Source: Chara braunii
Lineage: Eukaryota > Streptophyta > Charophyceae > Charales > Characeae
DNA length: 23,190 nucleotides
Assembly: GCA_003427395.1 (NCBI GenBank)
Contig: BFEA01000013.1
Span: 3,372,962-3,396,151 of the forward strand
Direction: 5' to 3'
Below, piece after piece: positions 9,780-19,862 of the stretch. Positions within the stretch are counted from its first letter, which is position 1. Every line of letters starts with the position of its first letter. The notes beneath the pieces are model-generated. The model was not told where the DNA came from. It made no database searches and saw only the letters and a program-made list of their open reading frames with translations. The position numbers and the translations under genes are program-made.

Positions 9780-12032
9780 CAAGTGTATGTTGCCTATATT
9801 CGCCCTACTCATGTGCCATCTTCTTTTGCGGCTAGTATCAATCCTACTTCATCTAATGGGTCTACTTCTAATACTTCTACTTCTTGACCTTCTACTAGCC
9901 CAAATGATTCTACTTCAGATTCGGTCGCTTCCTTTCGTAATTTGCTACTTGATCTTGGTGATCCGTTCGCGGATCCTTCGCCCATCCAAAACATACTTCA
10001 GCGATTCCCGAAAGTTCTGGCCAAACCACGTGGAGTTCCCACGTGAGCAGTCCGACACACAATTGAGTTGGTCGAAGGTGTTGTTCCTCCAAAGGGTTGT
10101 GTGTACCGAATAGGATCCAGCGAGTTGAAGGAACTTCGAAAACAAATTGACGAAATGATCAACAAAGGTTGGATCAAACCTAGTGAGTTTGAATTTGGTG
10201 CATGTGTTTTATTTGTCCCGAAGAAAGGAGGCAAGCTTCATATGTGTATCGATTATCGCAATCTAAAGCGCATCACCCGAAAGAATGCATATCCATTGCC
10301 ACTTATAGATGACTTGCTTGATGCTTCTAGTGGGTTCAAGGTTTTCTCCATGATTGATCTCAAACCTGGATACCACCAGATTGAAGTCGATCTTGTGGAC
10401 CAGCACAAGACTGCGTTCAAGACACACGATGGGCTTTACGAATTTACCGTAATGCCCTTCGAAGTCAAGAACGCACCGGCCACCTTTCAATGCCTCATGG
10501 ATAAGGTCCTCCTCGAACAGATTGGTCGGTTTGTGGTAATGTATCTCGATGATATTCTGATTTTCAGCAAATCCATCGAGGAACACATGAAGCACCTTGA
10601 GGAAGTATTCACCATCCTCGAGGAAACGCAACTCCATCTCAACTTAGAGAAATATGAGTTTGGGAGGGATGGTGTCATCTATCTTGGGCACCCGTTGCGT
10701 GATGCAAGCCTCGAGCCTGAGGCAACCAAGGTTGCGGTCATATGAGACTGGCCTCAACCCACGAACATTCATGAATGGCGTTCTTTTCTTGGTCTCGGAT
10801 CGTACTATCGGAAGTTTGTACCTCAATTTTCTATTGTTGCTCACCTGTTGTCTCGACTAAGAAGTAAGAATGTGCTTTATGCATGGGATGCAACATGTGA
10901 GACGACATTTCAAGCCTTGAAAGAGGCCTTGGTAAGTTACCCTATACTCCGCACTGCATATTCCAAACTAATATTTGTAGTCACTACGGATGCTAGCCAA
11001 TATGGGATTGGCACAAAGCTGCAACAAGATGAAGGCGATCGCTTGCGGCCTCTTGAATACTACAACAAACGCATACCCAGAGAAAAGGTAGCCACTTCCA
11101 CCTACATGCGCGAGCTCTATGCTTTGCGTATGGCTTTGGATCACTGGAAGCACTATCTTTTCGTACGCCACTTCAATGTGTTCTCAAATCATGAGACCTT
11201 GAAGTGGATCAAGGAGCAAAACACCCTGTCCCCTACTTTACTGCTCTGGTTCCATGAGATTGACATCTTTTACTTCGAGCTAAGCTATAAAAAGGGTTGT
11301 TATAATCGAGTTGCTGATGTGTTGTCTCGCCACCCAGAGTACATAACTTGCCTTGTGAATTCCTACGACCTCCGGACAAATTTGAAGGAGGAGATCGTAG
11401 AACACACTACCAAGGACCCGGACCTTAGTCCCATCCTTGAGCAGTTGCAGGCTGACCCCATCAGTCAGCCTAATTTTCATAAATTTGGAGGACTTGTTTT
11501 CCGACGTTATGGGAATCACGACCGTTTCTGTGTGCTTAACCATGAGCCTCTCCGCACGCACTTCTTGGATTTGGCTCATGGCCGGAGTGGACACTTCGAC
11601 ATGGCAAAAACGTACGGAAACCTACTAAAACAGTTTGATTGGCCTGGTATGAAGGGATCTGCTGAAAAGTTTATGGTTGAATGTCAAGTATGCCAACGAA
11701 TCAAACCATGTAGACAAAAGCCCATGGGGCTACTTACACCCCTTCCCATTCCCAATGGACTTAGGGAGTCTGTTTCTATCAACTTCACCGACATGGTAAG
11801 GGTAAGAAATAACGTCTATTCGCAAGTCATGGTTATTGTTGACCGCTTCTCTAAATTTTTGAATCTAATTCCTTTGCCATCTCACGCCCCAACTACATTG
11901 GTGATCCATGAGTTCGAACAGAAGTACATTCTGCAATTCGATACCCCAAAAACTCTTGTGAGTGATCGGGACCCGCGCTTCATTGGTAGAGGATGGTTAG
12001 ATAAAGTGACTGAAGTTGGCAACGCCTCATAA
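9780..12032 (+). pseudogene. Pol of E3: RT, RNase H and partial integrase
   Basis: A single frame runs from 9780 to 12032 with TGA codons at 9885, 10044 and 10743. The RT has motif A VFSMIDLKPGYHQI (Asp at 10356), NAPATFQ, and the catalytic YLDD at 10542-10553, all intact. RNase H starts near 10960 with VVTTDAS (Asp at 10989) and MRELYAL. The third expected Asp is Asn at 11187 (SNHETL). The integrase zinc finger has H-x4-H (HGRSGH) and C-x2-C (CQVC). The core has Asn at 11781 where the first catalytic Asp is expected (SINFTD), and the second Asp at 11964 (VSDRDPRF). Homology ends after GRGW at 11996; the last 11 codons belong to other DNA. The enzyme would reverse-transcribe and integrate the element. 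Confidence 0.9.
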
Positions 12033-12035
12033 AGT

Positions 12036-13700
12036 GACTGCAGATGACAACCCCTTCGAGATAGCGAGGCATGACGTTTGTAAGGAGGGGCGTTTAGTAT
12101 TCTATGTTCCGGTAGTTAGGTTCCTCAGGACCGACGGCTTGATGTGAGGGTTTATGCACAAGAAGGAATAGAGGAAGAGGAGGGCTACTAACAGTGCTTA
12201 AGGAGAGTATACATTCATCTCTCAAGAATAAGGAGACTACTTCAAAGCTTGCGTAAAAAAATGACCTGGAAAAAACGAGTCAGGCAGTTTGAAAGACTCC
12301 CTAGTTTTCTGACTACGGATAACTTCACTGACTGGAGAGACTGGACGCCTTTTCTGGAAGCTATTGCTGCAGTTGGCAAGGCAAGGGAGGACGATCTAAT
12401 CATAAGACTAGAGTCTTTGAAACTTTTGAACATCGGTTCGAAGTTCAAGACCAGGCTTCTCCTGAATTTTCCCTCGCCTGGCTATGGAAGAGATCTTCTT
12501 ATGGTTGAGGGGCATTCTAGTTTCCTAGGAAGAAGGCATATTTGGGAGAAGGTTGAAGAAAGGACGCTACCTGATAATAATTCTTCGGTCATCTCGCGCT
12601 TAATACGGGATTTAGAGCCCTTCACGGTAGGAGGGGTGTTTCCTTATGAGATTGAGAGATACACTGTCTTAACCATACCTGAAGCAGAGGAGAATGTTTA
12701 TCTCTTAGTAACTCGCAAACTCTCGACTGAAGTCCAAGGAATTTTGCCCAATTAATCCGTTTGAACGTTTAAATACATTTTACTCATATTTCGATTCACA
12801 AGTACTACATAAATCCTAAAGTCTCCAATTAAGTGGGGCTTATTAGAGAATCCTCTTCCTATCCAACGTATATATTCCCTAGAGACCGATGAGTATGACG
12901 TGCGTATATACACTCCAGTGACTAGGAAGATTTGGCGGCGGTACACTGGGTGTCACGAGTGGGCACTCAGCCATGTCTGCAAATACAGGGATGAACTCAA
13001 AAAGGAAGGTAAGAAAGTTACCTAGAGTGTGGAGCCTACTGAGTATGAGAATTTCCCAAGTCCTCCTATTCCAAATAGCTTCGTCAACGGTGAGAACTGG
13101 GAGTCGATCCTTAATACTGTTTTAAGAGATAGGAACTGAAGCAGTGTCAGCATTGACGATAAGTTATCACACGGAGGTGCCCGAAAAAGGGTCAGATTGA
13201 AAGACTTAGTAGGCACTGGAAAGGATTAGACGGATCGAAGATAAAAAAGGATCATGGGGGTCGCTAGGGACTAGGCAATGTCTGGTTACTGCCGGACAAT
13301 TACGGCAATACTGGACGCCCTAGTTCCTTTTGCAAGTGGAGGAGTTTTTCCCTACAAGATAGAGCGTTGTGTATCCCTGGAGGAGAGGCACGCCCCTGGA
13401 AAGGCGTACATCCTTGTAGTGAAGTTCCTCGACACGAGTGAGTATGATATCCGGCCCTATGTCCCTTCATTGAGGAAGAAAGGGAAAGATCGTGAGTCTC
13501 TTCGAAACTGGATTAGTAATATAATCGACCTAGAAAAGAAAGAATTAGAGAGGAAAGAGGTAAGAGTAGTTAGTGACTTAACACCAATTGTGTTTGATAG
13601 GTTTTCCAAGCCCCATCTGCCAGAAAGCTTTACTGACGGCAGAAACTCGGAACCAATTTTAAACGCAATCCTAAGAGAGAAAAGGTTCAGGAAGAAATAA
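12036..13700 (+). pseudogene. E4 Gag N-terminal region with repeated modules
   Basis: Two motif types recur in translated sequence. Type A resembles GGVFPYEIERYTVL followed by an aromatic/VTRK segment. It is seen near 12050 (NPFEIARHDV), 12639 (FPYEIER), 12849 (NPLPIQRIYSL) and 13347 (FPYKIER). Type B resembles an SFTDGRNxEPILNAI segment. It is seen near 12288 (starting FERLPSFLTT), 13050 (PNSFVNGENWESILNTVLRD) and 13597 (starting FDRFSKPHLP). The order is A-B-A-A-B-A-B. The longest clean frames are 12261-12755 (first ATG at 12261, MTWKKRVRQF) and 13278-13700; the DNA between them is broken by stops and frame changes. I do not recognise the module. Its place before the Gag core suggests a structural or binding extension of Gag. 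Confidence 0.6.
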
Positions 13701-13725
13701 GACCTTAACTAGTAAGCTAGACAGG

Positions 13726-14957
13726 ATGGTCAAAGGACCGAACGCACGACAGAGCCGTACTAGTTCCTCCGCTGGGAACGGATGAGTGACCACTACCACA
13801 GTTCTTCGCGAGATGTTGAACCGAATAGATGCCATGAAGACTGGGATGAACACTATGAATGTCCGCCTAGACCTTCCGACAGCTAAGGTACCTCCAAAGA
13901 ACATACCCTACTTTGATGGAACCAAGATCAGGGAGTTCCTGATGGACTATGATGCCTTCGGTATGAGTCATGGTTGGTCGGATAAACAGAAGTTGAAAGC
14001 TCTGCTAGCCTATGTTGAACCTAAGATGAGGGTGTCGATGACAAAAACGACACAAGGGTTGACAACATGGACGGACATTAGACAAAAAATGTTGGAAGAA
14101 TACGCCAAGTATGACGTCCCAACAACCATGCAAAATTTGTTGGATGTACGACGCTCCAAGTGCGCTACCCTCGATCAATTCCTAGAGGATTTTGAGAGGG
14201 TTGCGCGGAGAGTACCCTTCCTAGACCAGGCACAAAAATGTCATGTCCTGCTGACTAACTTCGTTGAGGATGAAAGGAAGAGTGTGGTAAGTTGCGCTGC
14301 CCATTATCCTCTAAGGTGGAAAGAAGTGGTTGAAATGGTCCGTGAGCTGCCTTTCGTGTCCAGCCGACAGCGGTCTTTGGAACAGATGAAAGCAATCACT
14401 AGTGCAAGAGAGGGAAATGTTGAGGCAGTTGCGGGAGGAAACTTGAAGGCCGACGAGATCCTTGATCTTCTCGTCAAGCTTGGTAGCTTCGAAAAGTTAA
14501 CCATTCCTGCCCCAACAACTCAAACCCTAGTTGGATCCGAAGAAGATAAGGAAGAAAGGAAGAAAGAGAAGCAAAAGGAAGAGAGTGAGAGTGAAAGCGA
14601 AAGTAGTGTTGATAATGACGCTAGGCGAAGGAGAAAAAAAGGACGAAAGAAGAAGCACGACCGGGATTGGAGGAGGTATAATAAGAACCGAGATTGGCAG
14701 AGGAGAGATGGCCCCCTCCAATGTTATTATTGTGACGAGGAAGGCCATACTCTAACGCGGTGTCCAGCATTAGAGAGAAAACTTTAAGAAGGGATTGTCA
14801 AGAAAAACGCCAATGGGCACATCTGTGATGCCAATTGGAACAAGGTAGATTTCCGAGTCAAAGGAGGGATGCGAGCAGTAATCCTAGAAAAGGCTAAAAC
14901 CAATAAGGATAAAAAGAAGAAGGCTAGGGTTAATTCTATCAACTTGATGGTGTACTA
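13726..14957 (+). pseudogene. E4 Gag core with CCHC zinc knuckle
   Basis: The likely start is ATG at 13726 (MVKGPNARQSRTSSSAG). The same frame hits a TGA at 13783 and continues to 14787. The core has VPPKNIPYFDGTKIREFLMD, QKLKALLAYVEP and LDQFLEDFERVARRVPFLDQ, typical of plant and fungal Gag capsid domains. A Lys/Glu/Ser-rich stretch and an Arg-rich stretch precede the knuckle C-x2-C-x4-H-x4-C (CYYCDEEGHTLTRC, 14722-14763), which binds RNA. A TAA at 14785 follows, but the same frame stays open to about 14955 with clearly coding content (HICDANWNKVDFRVKGG), so that stop is also a secondary nonsense codon. Confidence 0.85.
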
Positions 14958-15749
14958 CCTCCGGAGATAGTGGCCCAAGACAACAGTTCTGGAAGCCAAA
15001 GGTTGAATGTATCCCATATCAGTCAAATGGAGGTTGAAGAGAAAAAGCAGGAGAAGGCTCAAAGAGAGCTAGACCAACTGATTGATGGGACCAAGGACCT
15101 AGTGAAGGAAGGAGAGGAAGATGCCGGGAAAAAGAGGAAGGTGGTCATGAGATCTGAGGCCGAAAAGGGTGTCTCAATAGATGAAGTAGTAAAGAAACTG
15201 CTTGAAGAAACCGAGATCACCCTATCCTAGAAAGAGGCGGTAGCCTTGGTGCCAAAGTTAAGGAAAGAGCTAAAAAAGATGGTTGAGAGGCGGAACGTAG
15301 AAATCAATAGCCTAAGACTCTTCCCTAAGCATGTGGAAAGAGCCCCGCCTGATACCAAGATGAGATTTGGTAACATGTCGTGCGAATACTTGAATATCTC
15401 CGTAAATGACGTGAAAGTTAGAGCCCTGGTGGACTTCGGGGCCAAGATGGTGCTTATATCCTCAGCCACGATGAGATCATGTGGGTTTGGAATAGATAGG
15501 AAAACCAATCACCAACTCTCCAATATAGCCGGATTCCTGCCTTTGGAGAGATTCATTGATGATATGCCTATCCGAATTGGAACTTTGCGGACCGAGATCC
15601 TAGGGTTTGCGGTTCCTAACTTGGACCATGATTGCATCCTCGGGGCCCCTTTCCTACATAGGATGGAGGCTTGTGCATTCTTTGGCGAAATGGGGCGGCC
15701 TGGTTCTCTCTCCAGGATCCTATCACTGGTAAAAAACAGGCTTTTGTGA
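14940..15749 (+). pseudogene. E4 protease region, broken
   Basis: A frame change near 14920-14940 leads into a frame reading DGVLPPEIVAQDNSSG. A charged linker runs to a TAG at 15228, after which the same frame continues as the protease. The active-site segment is VRALVDFGAKMVLIS with Asp at 15432; Phe (TTC, 15435) replaces the Ser/Thr normally found after the Asp. A single C-to-T change from TCC would give this. LDHDCILGAPFL matches the conserved C-terminal part of retropepsins. A further frameshift near 15690 ends the frame at 15749, while another frame goes on as DPITGKKQAFVISDRHH. Confidence 0.8.
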
Positions 15750-16373
15750 TAAGTGATAGGCATCATCCTCGCCATTAGCGACATGTTAACTCCCTTGAGC
15801 ATAGAGAATCCAACAAGTTGATTGAGGAAGTACGGACAAAGCTAAAAGAAAGTGGAATAACAGACGAGGAAACAACGGTTAAAGTAAAAATATCGGAAAG
15901 ATGTTCAAGCTCCTCGATAAAGCCTGGGAGTTGGGCGACAAGAGAGATGGAAAGATTTAAGGATGTTGTGAGGGCAGCAAAAGTCGGCACGATGCAGCTC
16001 ACCTTCTCTGCAACCAGGCCTTTTGGCGTTAAGAAGAATACGATGGCAGACCTGATACAAAAAGACTACAATGAGGCATTAGAAAAGGAAAGAAAGATAA
16101 TTAAAGGATTAAGAGAGGTTGCACTAAAAGGAGGAAGAGTTACTCTAGACAGGTTCAAAATAATGAAGGTAGGAGCCGATGACTTCCTTAAGCCGGCTGA
16201 GAAGGACTTCATATGTGAATCATGTCAAAAGTACAGTGTTGCTTTTTCCTTTAATATGAGGAGAGGGGACGACTGGACATTGACATGATCAAGATGGTCA
16301 AGATTTGGACCGTTCCTCACACACCTCGGAATGACAGACCGCGAAATATGCTCAGAAGGAAGAAGAAGAGGTA
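15750..16373 (+). pseudogene. E4 protease-RT linker
   Basis: This continues the polyprotein between protease and RT. A frame with a TAG near 15775 leads into an open stretch 15818-16288 rich in charged residues (KLKESGITDEETTVKVKISE and later RFKIMKVGADDFLKPAEKDF). Pre-RT sequence resembling MVKIWTVPHTPRNDRP then appears at about 16290-16350 in the shifted frame. No separate enzyme is recognised. Such segments join protease to the RT fingers in this type of pol. Confidence 0.6.
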
Positions 16374-17163
16374 ATGAAGTACATAAACCAGAAGATCGCC
16401 TCTAACGTTGCAGAGCCAGCGGATGGTGCTTATGCCAATCACTGGTTTTGTTTTTGGAAGCCAGGTGGAGGTTTGCGCTGGATACAAAACTTGCAAAAGT
16501 TGAATTCGCTAACGGTTCGCTATGCAGGTAGCTTACCCAACGCGGATCTATTGGCCGAGTCTTTCGCCGAAAGGAGCATTTACTCCCTAATAGACTTATA
16601 CTCTGACAATGACCAGTTCCCCATAGATCCCACTAGCCGACCTATGATCGTCATGCATACACCTAAAGGCCTCATACAAATCTGTGTGGTGCCTCAAGGG
16701 TGGACAAACGGGGTCGCGGTTGTCCAGTGAGACATGCTGAATGTCATGGAGGACATGCCCAGAGGTTACGTTCCCATACATTGATGACAATCCGGTTGAA
16801 GGACCGAAGGAAAAGGATGAGACTTTAGTGGATGGTCGAGTTAGGCGGTTTGTGTGGGAACATGCACAAGGAGTGGCAATAGTATTGGAAAGGTTGACTT
16901 AGTACAACTTGACAACTTGTGGGCCGAAATCGTTATTATTTCAAAAATAGGTAACAATTCTAAGTTTTAGGTGTTTCCTAGAAGGGAGGAGCCCTAATCC
17001 GAAGAAGATGGATAAAATCCTGAACTGGCTTCGGCCTCTAAAGACGATTGGGGAAGTAAGGAGCTTCCTAGGGGCCTGCAGCTTCTGGCGGATCTTTATT
17101 CCTAGGTTTGCCAGGATAGCGGAACCCCTTAGAAAGATGGAGCGACAAGGAGCTAGCCTTGAG
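16374..17163 (+). pseudogene. E4 reverse transcriptase, broken
   Basis: Fingers and palm: ANHWFCFWKPGGGLRWIQNL, motif A YSLIDLYSDNDQFPI, motif B VVPQGWTNGV. The frame ends at 16730. The catalytic YIDD lies at 16777-16788 in another frame, so a frameshift separates motifs B and C. From there one frame (codons starting at positions of the form 3n+1) holds the rest of the palm and the thumb (KKMDKILNWLRPLKTIGEVR, SFLGACSFWRIFIPRFARI) through TAG at 16900 and TAG at 16948 to a TGA at 17164. The enzyme copies element RNA into DNA; this copy cannot make it. Confidence 0.85.
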
Positions 17164-17166
17164 TGA

Positions 17167-17817
17167 TCTAATCAAAGAGAGACGACAGCACAAGCACTTC
17201 AAGATAAGCTAAGAGACAGTGGGGTCGTTTTGGGGGTATCCCACTTCGACGATGAAAAGGGAAGACCTTTCATCATCGAGGCTGACGGTGGTCCCATAGC
17301 CTTAGGGGGAGTGTTTGTGCAAAGAGATGAAAATGGAAAAGAGAGGCCACTTAGGTTCGAGAGTCGCACACTTAATTCGGTTGAGAGAGGCTATATTCAG
17401 TTTAGGAAGGAACTTTTGACAATCCTACACTGTCTCAGGGTGTTCAGACACTATAGTATGGGACAAAGATTCATCCTAAGAACGGATTCCACGACAGTAA
17501 TTGAAGTTGTTAAGAGGCATCAGCAAGTAAATCATGCGGTCAGTCGATGGATAACTCATATGTGGACGTATCATTTTGTATTAGAAAAGGTACCTACTGA
17601 TAACAATCGAGTCGATGGGTTAAGCCGTGTGGAATGGGGATCAATAGATGATGAATCTCCTAAGGAGGCACCCTTCGTTGACGAATTCCTTATGGAAGAC
17701 GATGATGAAGGGCTACCTCCTGCTCCCAATTCTTATACGGCCTCAGCCATAGCAACCAGTAGAGAAGACTGTTGGGGAGAAAAGGAAGATCCCTACCTCC
17801 ACCACCTCTTAATTTAG
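17167..17817 (+). pseudogene. E4 RNase H domain, catalytic residues intact
   Basis: This continues the RT frame after the TGA at 17164, where TGG is the likely original codon. All four expected acidic residues are visible: EAD (Asp at 17284), RKELLTILH (Glu at about 17410), LRTDSTTV (Asp at about 17485) and NRVDGLSR (Asp at about 17614). An acidic tail (DEFLMEDDDEGLPPAP) leads on to the integrase linker. The frame is open to TAG at 17815. RNase H removes the RNA strand during reverse transcription. Confidence 0.85.
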
Positions 17818-19275
17818 GAGGATGAGGAAGAAGGATGGTATGGGATGGTAGAATAGGCCGTTGTTGCAACTCATGGGCTAACGAAGAGTTCAAGAATGGT
17901 TGAGCGTCGATTGAATGAGATAGAGGATGGGTCAGAAGATCTGGAAAAGAGTAAGGATGATGAAGGAAGGTTTAGAAAGTAAGAATATGATAGAGAGTAT
18001 AAGAGGGTCGATATGGTGATGAGCAGTAACCGCTTGAACGAGTTCTACCATGAGAGGACACAAAACACCTTTAAACTACGTAGGGGTCACTTTTTTTGTG
18101 GATGCCAAGGAAGGACTACCGCCGCTGAGAGTGGTGTGTGGTAAGGAAAGGCAACTACACGTGATCATTGCGCTGCATGAGGGTCTACCAGGGGGTCTTA
18201 GGGGTATTGATGCTACATACTATAAAGTATCCCGACTATATCACTGGGATGCCCTGAGGGATATAGATATGAGATATTGTAAGTCATGTAAAGCCTGTCA
18301 GAAAAGGTCATCTATGAGACTGATTGAACCCTTATACCCTACTATACTTGTTGAGCCTGGTAGTACTGTTCACCTTGATCTAATTACTATGCCACCTGGT
18401 AAGGATGGAATGAAATATATATTAAATATGAGAGACAATATGGTTTGTTATGTTGAAGCAAAAACCATCCGTAAAAAAAAAGCAAAAGCAGTGGCAGAGA
18501 TTGGATCGAGGAAATTTACCTAAGGTACCCCTTCAAACGTGAGTTTGTGGCTGATCAAGGATCAGAGTTCAAGAATGAGATGGTCAGAAAGCTCATGTTC
18601 AGACTTGGAGTCAGGATCTAATTTGTGACACCATATCATCCTCAGGCTAATGCACCAGTGGAAAGAGGTCACAGGACACTAAAGGATGCTATATCAAAAC
18701 GGTGCCAAGGTGATTCCACAAACTGGCCATCTTTCTTTAAAGCGGATGTCTATGCTGACAATGTGACTGTCAAACGGACCACGGGTTATGCACCTGTTAC
18801 ACTCTGGTGCGGCCGACATGCTACTTCTCCCATTGAGAACCTGGTTGAGACATGGACCCATGAGGCACAGAGCGAGTCATACTCCATAAAGGAGTTGTTG
18901 AGGCTAAGGATCAGGAAGATCAAGGAAGTGGATGAAGTCATAATCGAGGCCACAAAGAGGATGTCAGATAGTAGGTTATCTGATCAGACACGATGGAACA
19001 GCAAGAGGTACATCAGGAAGGAACGACTTCTAGTCGGGGATATTGTACTTTTCCATGATACATCTCTAGAGACATAGTGGACCAAGAGATTGGAGGCCAG
19101 GTGGATGGGACCTTTCAGGATTATCAAAGAGGTGGAAGACAAGGCTTATGAGCTAGCAGAGATGGACGGTACGAAATCCCATGGTATAGTATCTAGCTCC
19201 CGACTCCGAAAATTCATACTCAAAGATGCAGATTTGATTCCGAGTTCGGGCAGAATGATGAGGCGAGGTCAGTGA
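17818..19275 (+). pseudogene. E4 linker and integrase, broken
   Basis: A charged linker with stops at 17854 (TAG) and 17980 (TAA) precedes a frameshift near 18055. The zinc finger region has HEGLPGGLRG, with Leu where a second His is usual, and CKSCKACQ. The catalytic core has Asp at 18377 (VHLDLITMP), Asp at 18553 (VADQGSEF) and Glu at 18661 (PVERGHRTLKD); the last two are 35 residues apart, as in the D,D(35)E family. A frameshift near 18500 and a TAA at 18619 interrupt the core. The C-terminal region has ARWMGPFRIIKEVEDKAYEL, typical of the GPF/Y module, after TAG at 19075. It ends with TGA at 19273. All three catalytic acids survive despite the breaks. Confidence 0.85.
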
Positions 19276-19660
19276 GCCGTCCAACATCATCCTGGACATG
19301 CTAGGTCGTGGCCAATGTGCCCTCATCATCGGTTGGGACGTGGTCAGAGTGCCGCCAACCGCGAGATGATTACATGCTGCGACGTGGACAGTGTGCCGCC
19401 AGCTACAGATGATGATGATATGCTAGGGCGTGGACAGTGTGCCGCTAGCTACAGATGATGATGATATGCTGGGACGTGGACAGTGTGCCGCCAGCTACAG
19501 ATGATGATGATATGTTGGGACATGTGTACAGTGTGCTGCCAACTACAGATGATGATGATATGCTGAGACGTAGATAGTGTGCCGCCAGCTATGGATGACG
19601 ATTATGCATTGGGACGTGTCCCGTGTGCTGCGAGCTGCAGTCGACAGTCGGCTTGCTATG
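19264..19660 (+). repeat. Minisatellite, about 46-bp unit, roughly 8 copies
   Basis: The core GTGGACAGTGTGCCGCCAGC followed by TACAGATGATGATGATATGC recurs. The CGTGG-type anchor is at 19307, 19339, 19383, 19429, 19475, 19521, 19569 and 19615; a weaker match lies at 19264. Spacing is 46 in the best copies (32, 44, 46, 46, 46, 48, 46), with decay at both ends. The first weak copy overlaps the end of the integrase frame. It lies between the pol stop and the likely polypurine tract. Confidence 0.9.
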
Positions 19661-19846
19661 ATTAAGGTATGATTTCGGATGCCGGAGCTGGATACGAGCA
19701 GTCTATGATGGCTCGGCTCAGTGGTGGACCCATGTGTCTGTTGGGCCCAGATTGGCCCCAATTTTGTATGATTGCGAGTTAAAATTTTAAATTTCAGTCC
19801 ATTGCATTGTATCTGCCTTGTCACATGTCAATCCCGGAGACATGCC

Positions 19847-19860
19847 CGGGGGATTGGGAG
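19847..19860 (+). other. Possible polypurine tract of E4
   Basis: GGAGACATGCCCGGGGGATTGGGAG spans roughly this position. A G-rich run after GACATG is common just before the 3' LTR of plant gypsy elements. Two T bases inside the tract weaken the call. Confidence 0.35.
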
Positions 19861-19862
19861 CC

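Larger units (their letters stand above)
6174..11996 (+). mobile_element. Ty3/gypsy LTR retrotransposon E3, 3'-truncated and inactive
   Basis: The domain order is primer-binding site, leader, Gag, protease, RT, RNase H, integrase. Integrase after RNase H is the Ty3/gypsy order. The body ends inside the integrase core at 11996; the third catalytic residue, the C-terminal part, polypurine tract and 3' LTR are missing. Gag and pol carry at least seven in-frame stop codons plus at least three frameshifts. The element is dead but still easily read. Confidence 0.85.
11997..19862 (+). mobile_element. Ty3/gypsy-type retrotransposon E4, 5'-truncated and inactive
   Basis: The domain order is modular Gag N-terminus, Gag core with zinc knuckle, protease, RT, RNase H, integrase, minisatellite, then a G-rich tract. 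E4 is only distantly related to E3: its RT signature is YIDDNPVEGP and its Gag is of another kind. No LTR or primer-binding site is visible at its left end; the sequence starts within gag coding DNA right at the E3 breakpoint. The right end is set by a polypurine-like G-rich tract at 19847-19860; the start of a 3' LTR beyond it is likely but not provable here. Confidence 0.75.
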
